The position numbers and the translations under genes were made by a program. Below are positions 33,095 to 45,455 of a DNA stretch of 64,000 bases, one piece after another; within the stretch, counting starts at the first letter, position 1, and every line of letters starts with the position of its first letter. The notes below the pieces were generated by a model. That model searched no databases. It was given only the letters and a program-made list of their open reading frames with translations, and was not told where the DNA came from. The stretch comes from Litoditis marina (Eukaryota; Nematoda; Chromadorea; Rhabditida; Rhabditidae), in the NCBI GenBank assembly GCA_964036275.1, contig OZ038433.1, forward strand, positions 54,143,902-54,207,901, written 5' to 3'.

Positions 33095-36000
33095 TCAGAA
33101 ACATAGCAAATGTTCCTCCATGCAAATGTATAAAAACACACCTCTTCCCAATATTTTGTAAATGCCTTGTCTGTAAGATCGGTGAACAATCATAGCAGTT
33201 ACTGTATCTGCCGCACCAGAAAGAGACAATATAAGTATGCAAAGGTTGTGAACACCTAAACTTGAGCATAATCACAAGAATACAACATTTATTCACTAAA
33301 ACATTGAAGTGAACTCTCTTATCTTATCTTCCCTTTCTTTCACGTTATATCAACGCGTTGAAACATTGGATCAAGGTTATGTTTTGATAGCGCTATTATT
33401 AACAGCAACTTTTCTCATGGTGGAGCTACAATTTCTATTTGTCCTAGATCAAAGATTAATAGAGTTCACTTTTAAATTCAAACTGACTTTTTTTGTTAGA
33501 ATCAGTATCGAGAGCCCTGGTTTTTCATTCAAGCAAATTGCCCAGGGAGTGGAAATGATTCGTATCCTAGTAAAACGCATTTTTTCTATTTAACAAACAA
33601 ATTAGGTGACAGAAGCTGTTTAGGATCTGACAGTTTTTCCTAAATCTGCATTACCTCGAAAGTCGGTATGACTGTTGACAAAAGCGGTGGCAACCAGAAT
33701 AGAACTAGGAAAAATCAGAAATATGGCCAACACAATCATCTAGAATTGTACAAATCTTGTTTCAAGTTAGAAAGCAGAGACAGAAGTTCCAATTAACTCT
33801 TAAGCACATTCACTACTATTTTAATTCCTGCTGCGTTCTTTTACTGACGTCGCTGTTCATTTACAATTCATTCGTTGATGCTAACAACTTGTAGCTCTAC
33901 GGTTTGAACGCAGAAGGAGAGAAAATTTATAATATGCTCTGGAAGACAAACATCACATAATTCAATCATGACTTATATAAATGCGCGTAGAAAGAACAAA
34001 ATCCACACCTGAGCCATGAGGTTGTACAAGTACGTTTTCTGCATTTTCTGAGTTGCATCTGATATGGTGACTGTTGCATCACTCAGCACTCGAAACGAAA
34101 GATACAATAGTCCGACTATGGCAGTAGTGGCACCTGGGATTGATCACAAATCATTCACCCTGTTTTACACAAACCATTTTTACAGTATAAAGTTAAAACA
34201 TTCCAGTAAAGTCTTCATTTAGGACGCTTTGGTCTACATGGTTTCCGGAATCACAAAAATTGATCAAGTGTGGAGTGTCTTCTTAGTTAGAATAAAACAA
34301 CTCGTGTTTTCCCTTGTTCTGTTACCCTATCCCAACACACGAGATTTTCGCTTGAGAATCGTAATGCATAAATAGAGTGACACTGGTGAGTAGATAACGG
34401 AGAGCAAAACAGGTCTACATACAGTTTATAACGTGAGTGACTAAATTTTCGTTTGACCTGAATTCGATATCGATAAGCCATATTTCACAATTTTGACAAG
34501 AAAAAAATTTGATCAAACTAAAAACACAGCACGATAGCTGAATTTACACCATATAGGGCTTTGAAAGAAGCAAACCAAATATATCTCGTTTTAAAAACAG
34601 AAATTTCGAACGTGTTATGGTTGTTTATTTTTTAGCCACACTCAAATGTTTCTCCAGTGCTTCAATTGCGTCTCAACAACCTGAGGCCGTTAATCCTAGC
34701 TTGTAATTCTCATGTATAGTAAACCGTTATCGTGTATAAATTATTCAAATGGTGAACACTTCACGTGAATCATAACTATCTACTATCTGTTATCTCCTGC
34801 TCACCTATTATATAACAACCAATAAAGAAATAGGTGATGTCCAATAATAAGTTGTTGTCCTGATCAACTACTACTGAATGTGGGTGGTAGAGTAGGGGAG
34901 GCACGTTCGGATGATACTTCTGAAAGTACTATACTGTCAGTCAATCGCACACTCACGTGAAACGTGATAAACACAGCAGAACTCAGAAACGTGCAATGAC
35001 AAAGTGCACGATGCCTCATTAGAATGCTTAGTTTACGTGACTGTTCCGTTTACATCTAGTATACTTGTGAGGACATTATCACGAAGTTTTGGTAGTTGCC
35101 TTCAGTATAAGGTATTTGCTGGAATAATGATGAATGATGACAGTATAATTGTGTTTGGCATTTCTTATGTGCTCAAACATTTTGCGAAGAAAATAGTCTT
35201 CAAAGACAGAATTTAAGAAGTGGGAACCGTACCGTGAACGCAGCAAATCGTTCTTTCGAAGTTTAATGATCTTCGTAAACTTAAGGCTGAGAAATCTTAC
35301 TAAGACTATGTATGCTAGAACCCCTCCTGCGTCTCTCGCGTTACGAAATGGTTCTCGACACTTTTATGCCGGCGGGTGAAAGAGCAGTGGAATAGTGTAT
35401 GTTTGACGAGACGCAGGCTTTGATAGAAAGCCGGTATGTTCTTGAATACCGCATTTGTCGGACCTTTATCAAAGAGGGTCTGACAGGAACCGAATCTCGG
35501 GCCTTGCGCACCACGCTTAATTCCGTCGCTCCAATGCGTATGCGCAACAAAAATATTTCAATATTTATTAAACAAACTCATGTACTCGACACATAGTACA
35601 AACATGAACTATTGTATCACCTGGCGTTCTCTCAACTTTCTGCTTCCTGTGCTTTTTGAACGAGGGAGAGCTAAGATAAAGAGCGCAAAGAACAATGTTT
35701 GATCTAACATAAACTTGGGGTAAATAAAAGTTTATTGATTTTTTTGTGGAACATTTAATCACCATTCATCTGCTGATATTCTTAAATTTGGGTTTCGGGG
35801 CGCAATTGCATTGGAGCGATGGAATTAGCCGTGGAGCGCAGCGCACGCGATTCGGTTCCTGTCAGTCCATATTCAACTCGCCTGTATCACTGCAGCTTTC
35901 TGAATTTCTTGGTTGCTCAAAAGATAAATGGCCATTGGTATTGGTACGAAAATAGCCACAAAGTGGAGAGCTGCACAGATAATGTTAATGATCAGTTTCG

Positions 36001-38134
36001 AAATATGTAGAGGATGAAATGCGGGGGTTATAATTGAAAATCTATAGAGGAATAGGGTTAAGATTGAAGCTCCGTTGCCTAAAGTACCGGAAATAGAAAA
36101 AAGGAACAAAGTGAAAGCACTCCATTCTCGAACTTTCGATTAGTTTTGAGTTTTCCAGTTATGGAATTATTATCTGAAATATGACTTGTCCCGCTACGAA
36201 TAGCACTCATTACAAACCTACAGCAACACAAGAGTGAGTTGGTCACTTGGGTTGATTTATACTTAGGACACCTCTATGTCGCACTGATACTATATCAAGC
36301 TGTGCATAATGAGTAAGTGCTAAACGGTTCTCCCACCAGATATGGTTATGAAAACGTAGGTGGAGATAAATTTCGGTGTCATTCCGAAATAAGGCCACAG
36401 TCCGTACGGAAATCCGCCCATAATAGGCATAAATAGTATGGCCGATGCAAATCCATTTAGAGAAGTATCTTGCAAGAAACCCCTGAACGAATTAGAGCAA
36501 AGCTCCTGCTGTACAGACAACTAGACGAAACAGCTGTGTAACGTTTGTTTTTGCCCCAGTGATTATCTCCTGCACAAGTAAACAGATTTTATTTAGTCAG
36601 AATACCATCATTGTACGCCCTACTCTGTTTTTTCGGCGAATGTTTCATCACCTTCATATTTCACTGAATCAGTGGTATATTGTTTAGAATCGCAGTGAAA
36701 GTCGCAGTGAAAGACTTGCATCACTTTCAGGATTTTGAAAGTGTTTCAAATAGGGTTGTTAAAGCCAAACTCGAATTTCGAGTTCGACTCGAACTCGAAA
36801 AACTCGAAATTTCCGAACCTCGAATAACACGAAACTCGAAAAAGGAAATTTTTCAAACTTGAAAAGTTCGAGTTTGTCGAGTTTGGAGTTCGCCTTCGTT
36901 TAAAGTCAGGAAGGAGATACGAATAAGCATTTTATAGCACTTTCTCAGCTATTTCGAAAATAAAATTCTTTTTTTTTTTCACGATTCTCGTGTAATCATG
37001 TGAAAAAAAATCAGAATTTCTCCGAAAATTCTCATTTTTTTTGTCTCGATAAAGTCCTGAAACATAACGACCAAACTCGAAACTTGAAATTCGAGTTTTC
37101 CGAGTTCAACTCGAAACTCGAAAACTCTGTTTTTTTCGAAACGCAAGAAACTCGAACTCGAAAAACTCGAAATTTCCAAAACTCGAATAACTCGAAACTC
37201 GAAAAACTAGGTTTTTCTCAAAACTTGAAAAACTCGAAACTCGAAATTTTGAACTCGATTAACAACCCTAGTTTCAATGTCAAGATACCGTTTCCGGTCA
37301 AGAATTACTATTTTGATTCTAGTTGTCTTGACTAATCTGTGAAAATGGAGGGGCACAACAATCACTGTCCTCTCCTCTCTGGTTATCACTGAATGTTGTA
37401 ATATCGTTCTGTAGAAACTCGAACAAGTTCTAATGTTCCAACTGGAACTATTTTAATGGGACTATCATTTTGAATTTTCAAAACCGATTTCAAAAGCAGT
37501 TGTTATGTGCAGTCGGGAATCGCATGTCTAATGAATTAGCCCAACTAACCAGCAAAGATGCCAAACCAAAAACTTGCGATAACTTTTTTGTTGGTTTTCA
37601 GTGTATTGATATATGATGTATGCGGAAAATGAGGATATAAGTATATCAATGCAACAAGCTATTCTGCACGAATAGACAAAAAAACTGGGGAACGATTCCA
37701 CATAAAGACAGTCGTTGAACGTAGCTGGAATGTTTCATTGTCTGTATAATAGTGGAGTTCGGTTTCAAGTGCAATTAGTATTTTCACACGTCGGTAGGGG
37801 TTGAATCTACACAAACTTACTTGTGATTCAGCAACTTGAGGCGAACAAATGTTTTTGTCATATTTTACTGGTTTCGAATTTGAATGGTTGCAAGACTCGT
37901 TATCAGATATTTTCCCTACATAGAATGAATGTCTTATACACTGTAAATATCGGCGCAATTTCCGCTCGAATTCACACAGTAAACACGTTCAACAACTGAA
38001 GGATGGAATTCATCATTCAAAACTTTAGACTTTAGTAGTACATGCTTAAAAGCTGATCACAGTTTCAAAAACTGTTGCAACTTACCGTTATTATAGTTCG
38101 AATGGAAACATTTTCTCGAATATCTGTCGTCCAT
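33095..38134 (-). CDS. Srh/Sri-type 7TM chemoreceptor, possibly damaged
   Basis: Exons 38086-38134, 37550-37724, 36337-36482, 35882-36078, 35065-35118, 34009-34133, 33655-33739 and 33095-33255. The N-terminus is MDDRYSRKCFHSNYNN; TM1 lies around CRIACCIDILISSFSAYIIY; WHLCWGFLQD leads to TM2 (ILFMPIMGGFPYGLWPYFGM) and TM3 (GNGASILTLFLYRFSIITP). TM4, a loop with QIPYTEGNYQNF, TM5 (TTAIVGLLYLSFRVLSD), QKMQKTYLYNLMAQ, TM6 and TM7 follow, ending SLSGAADTVTAMIVHRSYR. That ending matches the S-x-HG..H-x-PYR signature region of Srh-type receptors. All junctions agree in phase except around the loop exon 35065-35118: its donor is a transposon end and leaves the next exon out of frame, and the preceding donor would be GC (CAG/GCGAGT). 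Skipping the loop (donor at 35877) restores phase. So functional status is unsure. Likely a sensory-neuron receptor. Confidence 0.82.
34938..35064 (+). repeat. GTATAC-end MITE in the chemoreceptor gene
   Basis: Contains CTCACGTGAAACGTGATAAA, CAGCAGAACTCAGAAACGTG, CGATGCCTCATTAGAATGC and ends CATCTAGTATAC. Read on the gene strand, the element's first bases GTATAC directly follow the loop exon and form its apparent 5' splice site. Confidence 0.8.
35480..35869. repeat. Inverted-repeat element with about 75-bp ends
   Basis: Left end TCTGACAGGAACCGAATCTC to 35555 is mirrored by the right end 35790-35868 (minus strand ACTGACAGGAACCGAATCGC, then CTAATTCCATCGCTCCAATG). Sits in the chemoreceptor intron, its right end within 15 nt of the exon 4 donor. 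Confidence 0.75.
36743..37272. repeat. CTCGAAACTCGAAA-rich transposon
   Basis: Ends AGGGTTGTTAA and TTAACAACCCT are perfect inverted repeats. The interior is a dense mix of AACTCGAAACTCGAAAA units in both orientations. Lies in intron 2 of the chemoreceptor gene. No coding capacity seen. Confidence 0.82.
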
Positions 38135-38754
38135 TGGTTGATTTGTGTATCAAAAGATGATCAGAGAAAATTTCACTTCGGCAGAAATGAAATAAATTGA
38201 TTACAAGGAACGAGGGCAGGTGTTCATGAATAATGAATTCCTGACAACGCATACAGCGTCAGTTCTTAGAAAAAGTGACGAAGCTGATTTCGAATGAAGT
38301 TCGAGAACTATCATGTATATCAAACCTGTGGAAATGACCGAAAATGAGCTGGAAAAACGAGGAAGCTTAACAAATAGGGATCGAACATGACTAAAACGCT
38401 AATGAAACAGTGAAAAATGGTGAATCTTTCTGTACGAGGAATCAAACGTTTTCCTGTGAGTTGCGGTTATGTGATCACCTGAGTTGTATTGTGATCATGA
38501 AACGCAGCAGAGTTCTCGACATTCTGTGCGTCGGAATGAAACTGCAAGCATAGAAGATTGAAACCATTCGTAGTGCCTGTTGAGCATTAATCATGACTCG
38601 AACAAACAAGTCGTATGAAAGATGAGTGAAATGAGTGGATCTGGTTCGGTTGAAAAAACTGAAAAACCGGTCTCTTCCGAATCGCGGTTCGGTTCTACAG
38701 TGACCGGTTAGCGGTTCGGTTCGGTAAGGACCCAGTTCTCCAGTGAATTGGCCA

Positions 38755-39553
38755 CTAAATGATGTTTGATTTTACAAACCACTTCCTCTCCAACTAGAAT
38801 GAAACGCGTTCATTCATGTATAATAAACTAAAAGTAAACACGATTGTTCTCTCAGAGCTCTTCAGTTAGGTGTATGTGTCCGAGATTTAGTTTCGCGCAT
38901 CGCAGTGTTTCACGCATGCTATTTATGTAGCGTTCTGGGCGAACGCCAATGAATGCTCTGTATATTTCTTATTTCTTGGTAATGTGTAAAGTGAAATCAG
39001 TTTGAATTGATTTGGATACCGAGTATACAGTTTGGCACAACTCACTAAAACTTGGCACCCACTATAATGGACTGAACTTAATAGAAAGTTTACCATGTGC
39101 TTCTATCCAATTTCTAGAAGAATATTGAGCGGGAACTCGAATGAATGTGATAAATCGTATAGGGTCTCATGGATGGAGAACAAAACACTTTTCAGAGTGC
39201 AATTATTCGGTTAAGTACCACAAGCGAAACTGTGAGTTGTGCTAAACTGTATACTCGGTATCCGAATCATTTTTAACTGCTTTCACTATACACATTACCG
39301 TAAACATCGACAGTACATTGACGTTCGCCCAGAACGCTACATAAATAGCATGCGTGAAACACTGCGATGCGCGAAACTGAATCTCGTGCACATACACCTA
39401 ACTGAAGAGCTGTCTTGCACGAACAATGGTGTTTACTTTCAGTTTATTATACATCTATTGGTGTCTTCCAAGAAACGTGATCAAGTGAATGAACCTTAGA
39501 ACGCGTTTCATTCTAGTTGGAGAAGAAGTGGGTTTGTAAAATCAAACATTATT
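38755..39553. repeat. Large foldback element, about 290-bp arms
   Basis: 38755-39035 and 39240-39553 are inverted copies (for example GCATGCTATTTATGTAGCG against CGCTACATAAATAGCATGC; ATACCGAGTATACAGTTT against AAACTGTATACTCGGTAT). The spacer is about 200 bp. The 86-codon ORF at 39239 lies in an arm and is not regarded as a gene. Confidence 0.9.
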
Positions 39554-40461
39554 TAGTACTACTTTGGTTTCAAAACGCTTCCAGTTACATAAGTTTCAAA
39601 AAACAAAACACTTCCGTTTTATCGGTAACCGCGAAAGATAAATGTTCTTTTCAGTAATAGATATCCACTGGCACTGTTACTTCTCTCAGTGTCCTATTGA
39701 ACATCATTCTTAAAACAGTGAGACTCACAGTTGCACATTGACTAACAGTATAACTGTATAACCTCGCTTGAAGTTTAGTTTCCTTATTACTTTTATCGGA
39801 ACTCACCCTTATTTGTCCTGTGTGTGTTAGTAGCTCAAACTAAATCATGTATTTGTTTTCGCTGTTTTCCACTATCAGAACAGTGTTTCTCTACATTAGC
39901 ATTTTCCAAGAATGCGATCTGGGAACTAAACAAAACAAGAAAAAAACCAGGAAATAATTTCCAGTTCCGTTCCTATCAAAATGAGATCAACCAGAAGAGA
40001 AGGAAATAATGACTGTGAGTTTCATGCATTCATATGTTTTTCACACTGTTTATAAGGGTAGCTGGCAATGAACTTTAATTGACAGTTAAAAATAGGTTCA
40101 GTGGAAGAACACTCAAATGTTTGTCACTCTTCATACAGCACTAGCTTTTTTAACACGCTTGTTGGAGCCCAGAAACACTTCTCAAAATAAAGCAATTGAA
40201 GCGACAGCGACATATAAGAAGTAAAATTTTAGGCGACATTTTCTTGCAATGCGACATTTTTATATTATAGTAAATATATAAGTGTTGAAGATCTGCCGGA
40301 AGGATTTCGGACTCGCAATCACAGTTAGAATTAGAATTGCGAGGTGAATGCACCTGTGACCTATCCTAGTATTGACGTGAGGATCTCTCTCTCTCTAACA
40401 ATAATTTATTTTTAAATATCTTGCGCTTTTGTAAATTATCAGTTTCTCTCTTTTTAATATA

Positions 40462-40474
40462 CCCCCCCCCCCCC
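40462..40474. repeat. C13 homopolymer tract
   Basis: Thirteen C on the plus strand in a gene-poor region. Confidence 0.9.
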
Positions 40475-40617
40475 AATCTACCAGGTTGTTTGCTATTAAG
40501 TCAATCTCAACGAGAATACTGATGACAATAGCTCCTGCACAATCTATAGTTTGAATGAAACTTGTGAGCGCGCAAGACTATTTCATTTCGCCTATGGTTT
40601 TAAAATTTAGTTTTCAG

Positions 40618-40720
40618 ACAAATGCGACAAATGCTCAAAAAAGGAAAATGTCGGCTACATTTTAAAAAGTAAACTTTATCCGGGTTACTGTATTCGACAC
40701 AGCAGTTGGGCCATCCAACA
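40618..40720 (+). other. Exon-like ORF with a CxxC motif
   Basis: TAGTTTTCAG is followed by an open frame KCDKCSKKENVGYILKSKLY and PGYCIRHSSWAIQHIVV before a GTAAAA donor. A second exon-like stretch follows TTCAATTCCAG at 41052 and a third lies at 41491-41570, but frame and phase among them cannot be fixed. Could be a decayed transposase or a short gene. Confidence 0.2.
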
Positions 40721-41279
40721 CATTGTGGTGGTAAAACTCAATGAAAGTAGGCATTTATTTACGTAATCATTGTTTGACATCAAGTCAAGTTTGTACGTCA
40801 AGTTGGCGAAAATGAAACAAAGAAATCGTATAGAGATTGTGCTAGGACAACCGGGCACATAAAGTCGTCTTACTCTATCCAGCTATGCAGTTTTATTCCA
40901 AACTGTACAACTGTACTTTATTGCCAAAGTTGAACTATTCATCCTCATCCAGTCTAAGTCGGTCTTGCACATCAAAGTTAGTAGTGTAGCGGGTCGAACA
41001 TCAATAAGAACGAGTAACTTATACATTTATCAAAATTCTTAATTTAGTATTCAATTCCAGACGCACGTTTTGTATCGCGGCCAAGTACTGATGAACCGTC
41101 AGCTGGTGCAGTAGCGCCGGCTCAGGAAATGGCTGGTAATCGGTTGTCGGATCCAGATGGAGAAAAACGCCATTGGATGTTCCAGTCCTTTTCACACGGA
41201 ACTAGATGTGGATAATTAGGGTTGATGAAAACAAATTTTGAATCGAAATGTTGATATCGATCAACAACGTGAAGCCGGA

Positions 41280-42915
41280 GCTACCCTTCTATAGCCATCA
41301 TGTCCCCAACAAAGACAGCAAGGGGCTGAGTCGATTGAGCATGGCGCGGTCGTCGATTGACGCCCAGACAAGAGAATGGTAGATCAAATAAACGCGGAAT
41401 TTTCAAGCAGCGCTAGGACCTTCAGAAAGTTGGAGTATGGTATTCACAACAAGTTTTATCATCTTTAATCTTTAGTTTTTATTTCAAGCTTGTTCGGCGA
41501 TTACTGCTGCGACATAAAAAACGGAAAACAAATTGCCCAAATGATAATGAGACTTTACTTGAAGAACAACGTGAGAACCTTTTACATATATAACTTTGTG
41601 ATCTGAACTCAACATTGTACATTGTTTTATTAGATGTTCAAGGAGCGGTCTTATCATCATATTATAAGAAAAACTAGGAGATTTAAGTTATTATACAAAA
41701 CCACGTTGCTTGTATGAATAAGCGAAATTTTGCCATTACACGACTTGAGAATGAGAGTATCGAAGAAATGTAGAGTGCACTGGATGCTTTGCCGTCTAAA
41801 TTTGGCAATGTTTGATGACCTTCTCTTCGGAAAAACAGTTTTGTGTGCGATATCACTGAGAGTAAGCTAGCATGCAATATAGTTTTTCACTCAATAGTAA
41901 GCACGTATCACATAATATTATTGCTACATTCAAGAACACTCTCCCTATGCACCCTCTGAAACCTTCAGCTACGCTGTGAACCTTCAATTGTTGGCATTGT
42001 GAACAACGATCACACAGAATATAAACTGGTACGTGACGGGAATTATGAAAAATAGCGCATTATTCAGTGCAATGTCAGGTATGTTAGACCCGAGGCTCAA
42101 CCCTAGAACAAAAAAACAAAAAAAATGTGGAGATTGGGATTAGAAAGCCGTCATATAGCTGGAACACGGCTTCTGAGATAATATTCAGAGTTTCACAGAC
42201 TATTCTGGGAAACATTTCTGCCGATGCCGAGCCGGTTGGTTGCCGATGCCCTGCCAGAAGGATGCCGTTTTGACCAGTCAGCTCGGCGCCGGCAACCACC
42301 CGGCAGGATTCTATCTGAGTTGCTACAGCCTCTGTTATTCTCTTCATAAAGATGAGGCCCTCAAAAAGATCCAGATACACCAATTGCGCTAAAACTAGAC
42401 ACACCGTTCACGAGTCTATTGACACTCCCACGGTAGAAAATCTGACCTGATTGAGAATGTTTTGTTATTTGTTTTGCTGGTTTAGTCTGGTTTGATATAT
42501 CGAGTTTTTAGATAGGATGAATCTTCTTCTGCTCAGTGAATGGTTGAGAAGAGTTCCTCCTCTCAAGGTTCCTAGTTATGATCTAATGTTTAACAGTTTA
42601 ACTATTGAGTTGTGAACACACACACCAAAAAACATGTCAAAACATCTCATCCAATTGAAAGTGATTTGAATTGGATGAAATGTTTTGACATGTTTCTCGA
42701 GTTTGAATGATTTTGTGTTTTACCACCAATAGTTTTCCTTCTCTTGTATGTGCGATGCTAGCAAGTAAACAAGTGAATCAATTATTCGAGGGACTCAATC
42801 GGGTATTTGTACTGCATGAAATTACAACTTTGTTTCAATTGTCTTACTGTTCTTTGATCATTCTACAAATAGAGCCCTAAGTCTCCACAACGGTTCGATA
42901 AATCTTGTTTAAAGG
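41280..42915. mobile_element. Possible decayed transposon
   Basis: A left block (AAAGACAGCAAGGGGCTGAG, GATTGAGC) and a right block (CCACAACGGTTCGATAAATC) 1.6 kb apart are both found, only about 130 bp apart, at 28261-28435 in unit 1 of the tandem duplication. This suggests a longer element here and an internally deleted derivative there. A minus-strand ORF at 42084-42404 (contains FMKRITEAVATQIESCRVV) lies inside; its family is not recognised. Confidence 0.3.
42627..42693. repeat. Hairpin with 27-bp arms
   Basis: AAACATGTCAAAACATCTCATCC plus AATT is mirrored by AATTGGATGAAATGTTTTGAC plus ATGTTT around a 13-bp loop, with one mismatch. Confidence 0.85.
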
Positions 42916-43121
42916 AGACCGGAACACAACTTGATCAGAGGTTTTGTTACGGGCTGCTTTTAACTGTATTGAGATCAGAGAGCACAAATAACTCGTATAT
43001 TAGTTTGATCGGTCCACGTGACATTCACATGACAATGCTGGGCGACACGCAACGCGTCCAATCAAAAGTAGGATACAGCAGCTTTACGAGAAACCATGTT
43101 GCTCTCCGGTCTCCTTTAACG
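42908..43121. repeat. TTAAAGGAGACCGGA inverted-repeat MITE
   Basis: Left TTTAAAGGAGACCGGA and right TCCGGTCTCCTTTAA are exact mirrors 214 bp apart; TTAA-like bases lie at both edges. Confidence 0.85.
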
Positions 43122-44054
43122 TGAGATAACGTATTCTCTTAGCGATGACTATATTCTCATGTTAAGAGGCACGTCGATTTCATTCGCAGAATGTAGAAAC
43201 GAGTCCATGAACAGTGTACAGGACTGTTATCAGAAACCTGAAATTGAGAACTGTACAGGAAAACCTTCAATGAGCAAACTTCAGCTTAACGGCCATGTTA
43301 TGTCTGTGTGGAAAAAAGGCTCTGAAAACGGCGAATCGGCCGAAACGTCGCCACTGAAATAAACACCTATTTCACCTCATGTTTGGTTCAAGAAAATCAC
43401 CAATATTATACTACAACATGCCGAGGTTCATAAACAGCGGAACATGGAGGCTATGTTTTGCGTTTGAGTCGGAGTTTGAGTTGCACCGTTTCTAAATAAA
43501 ACTTTAAAAAATTAAAAATGATGAGCGTATGCAGGAGTATGTCAAACTGTTGTTCTATTTCAGATATGAGGTAATTGTCCATATAATACCCGGCAAGCTA
43601 AATTGGACATAACGTTCACATGTTGTGAAGAAGAGCGTTCCCTCACGCAAATGTTTCATGAGATTTATTTGGGCTCGCGTGTTGCATGACCTGTGGTTAT
43701 TTGATCATCAAAATAATTAAAACATCAAAAAACATAATTATAACATCTAAATACAAAAAAAGTAATAGTTGTCTTTTTTTATCCAATCGTGGAACTTAAT
43801 TTCATTCGTATGCTAAAAAGAGTTTTGGTCAGTTACTGATTTGAGTTTAATATTAAGAAGTGAAGTCAAAATTTCAAATTCAAAATCGAATTGTAGAGAC
43901 CAAAAATATTAAATATTGAATTGAATTGTTCACTTAGTTTCAGGCTGGTCAATCTGTAAACAATTAAAAACATTGTAACATGAAAAAAGTATTGCTATCA
44001 CGTTTCATGTGGCTGAAGGTTTCACTGCGTTCAAGGCAACGCTGAGTCACACGC

Positions 44055-44133
44055 GAGTGGGTGACGATTAAGCTCAAAGGAATTAAGCTACCGCCTATTA
44101 CTCAAGTTTAAACATCAACAACAAGTTCAAAGT
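44055..44133. repeat. Dispersed repeat (matches 63122-63200)
   Basis: GAGTGGGTGACGATTAAGCTC is followed by ATTAAGC, ACTCAAGTTT and AACATCA; the same order appears at 63122-63200. Confidence 0.65.
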
Positions 44134-44732
44134 GTCACAATGTGTAGTTTCTGAAAATAAAATATTGTAGTGAAAGTTTGGAGAGAAACAACTCATATAG
44201 TTTTCACTAAGAGACATCCGCACAATGTGTTTAAAGAAACCGTTCCGCTATAATTTGAGTTTTACGAAAAATTTAGAAAGCCCCAAAAAGTTTTTTAATG
44301 TCTTCCCATAGACCATAAAAAAACTTTCTGATTGAAAGATTGTAAAATTTTCATAACATCAAGCAATAGAGAAGGGGACATGAACATTTTCACTGTGACG
44401 CCACTTGACGTGGTTCATTTACATCCATATTTGTTTTCATTTTGTAGTCTCTAGTTGTGTATTCATGTGTGTTAGAGTGTTTTACAATCATTTTGGCACT
44501 TCTATAGGCTATTCTGAGCATACCCTGTACGCAACCCCCCTATCGGTGTCATTACGTAAGCCGCTTTTCTGAGAAAACGAAGCAAGATATGGATATAAAA
44601 GTAGATGTTTTTGATAATGATTTTTCATTTGCCATAGGGTCAGATTGTTATCTCAAAAGTCAAAATTAAAGCGTGACGGATTCTTTAAGCTTAATTGTCA
44701 CCCACTCCACACCCGGCCTTCGTCCAACTCAC

Positions 44733-44886
44733 TTGAATGTCTCTGTAAAGAACTTCTTTGTGAAGAAATGAAACTATGCAGAATGCGACAGGAAAGAGAG
44801 GAAGAGGAGTTGTAAATGCGAAGACCAGTACATTTGATTGAATTTGAGCACGAAACACATCAAATACGATAACTATGCGAGAAGGA
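44733..44886 (-). other. Exon-like hydrophobic ORF
   Basis: Between TTGCATTCCAG and a GTGAGT donor lies an open frame with FAFTTPLPLFPVAFCIVSF and HKEVLYRDIQ. It could be a membrane-protein exon, perhaps of another chemoreceptor, but no partner exon was found on either side. Confidence 0.25.
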
Positions 44887-44944
44887 CTGGAATGCAATAC
44901 TGTAGACCACCCAGTTGATCTTTCTGAGTTGCATATTGCTTGGA

Positions 44945-45065
44945 ACGTTTTTGGTGTTGTTCTCAGAGGGTTGGGTCATAAAATAAATCTGAGAACAACA
45001 CCAAAATCGTCTTGAATCAGGGTCAAAACGATTTTGAGTGGCACCTTTCACTGAGCACATAATTC
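44945..45065. repeat. Hairpin plus dispersed repeat
   Basis: TTTTTGGTGTTGTTCTCAGA and TCTGAGAACAACACCAAAA form a near-perfect hairpin; the right part (44990-45065) repeats the element at 8678-8763. Confidence 0.7.
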
Positions 45066-45256
45066 AATAATAACATCCAAAAAGTCTTAATGAGAACAAA
45101 TATTTTCGTTTTAAATAAATATAACACTATTTCCTTCCAGTCTAAGAAGCGTTGTAAAGCCGCCTTTCGCCATGATCTCAGTTATATATTACATTTAAGC
45201 TCAGTGTTGTTCTTAACTAATATTTGCGTTCAAATCGCTCATCTTCGACATACATA

Positions 45257-45455
45257 TATAGTCGTTGGCAACGGAGAGGCGGGAGGGTACTGTATATCTC
45301 ACTTTCCGCTGTGTACGCACACATGTTTTTGATTCCAAAGCCTGCTCGTTATATGCTCAATTAGCCCAGTGGTTAGCGCCCTGCTGCAAAACTTTTGCTC
45401 GCAGGTTCGATTCCGGTAAGAGACAGAGCCTTATAAATTTGGCACTTACTATACA
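45257..45455 (+). repeat. tRNA-like (SINE-like) repeat
   Basis: TATAGTCGTTGGCAACGG, GGGAGGGTACTGTATATCTC, TTTCCGCTGTGTACGC, then A-box-like TTAGCCCAGTGGTTAGCGCC and B-box-like GGTTCGATTCC, tail AAATTTGGCACTTACTAT. Confidence 0.68.

Larger units (their letters stand above)
29155..33575 (+). repeat. Tandem segmental duplication, unit 2
   Basis: Second copy of 24451-29115, directly adjacent (junction about 29115-29155, where AAGCTGAAAAATTTTTGGAG runs into intron 14 sequence). It has the true 3' exon of the chemoreceptor gene but only the 3' part of the zinc-finger gene. Confidence 0.95.

Noticed and set aside
37000..37335. 111-codon Asn/Lys/Glu/Ser-rich ORF
   Set aside because: Translation of the CTCGAAACTCGAAA repeat inside a transposon.
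39239..39499. 86-codon ORF
   Set aside because: Lies in one arm of the large foldback repeat; no domain or splice support.
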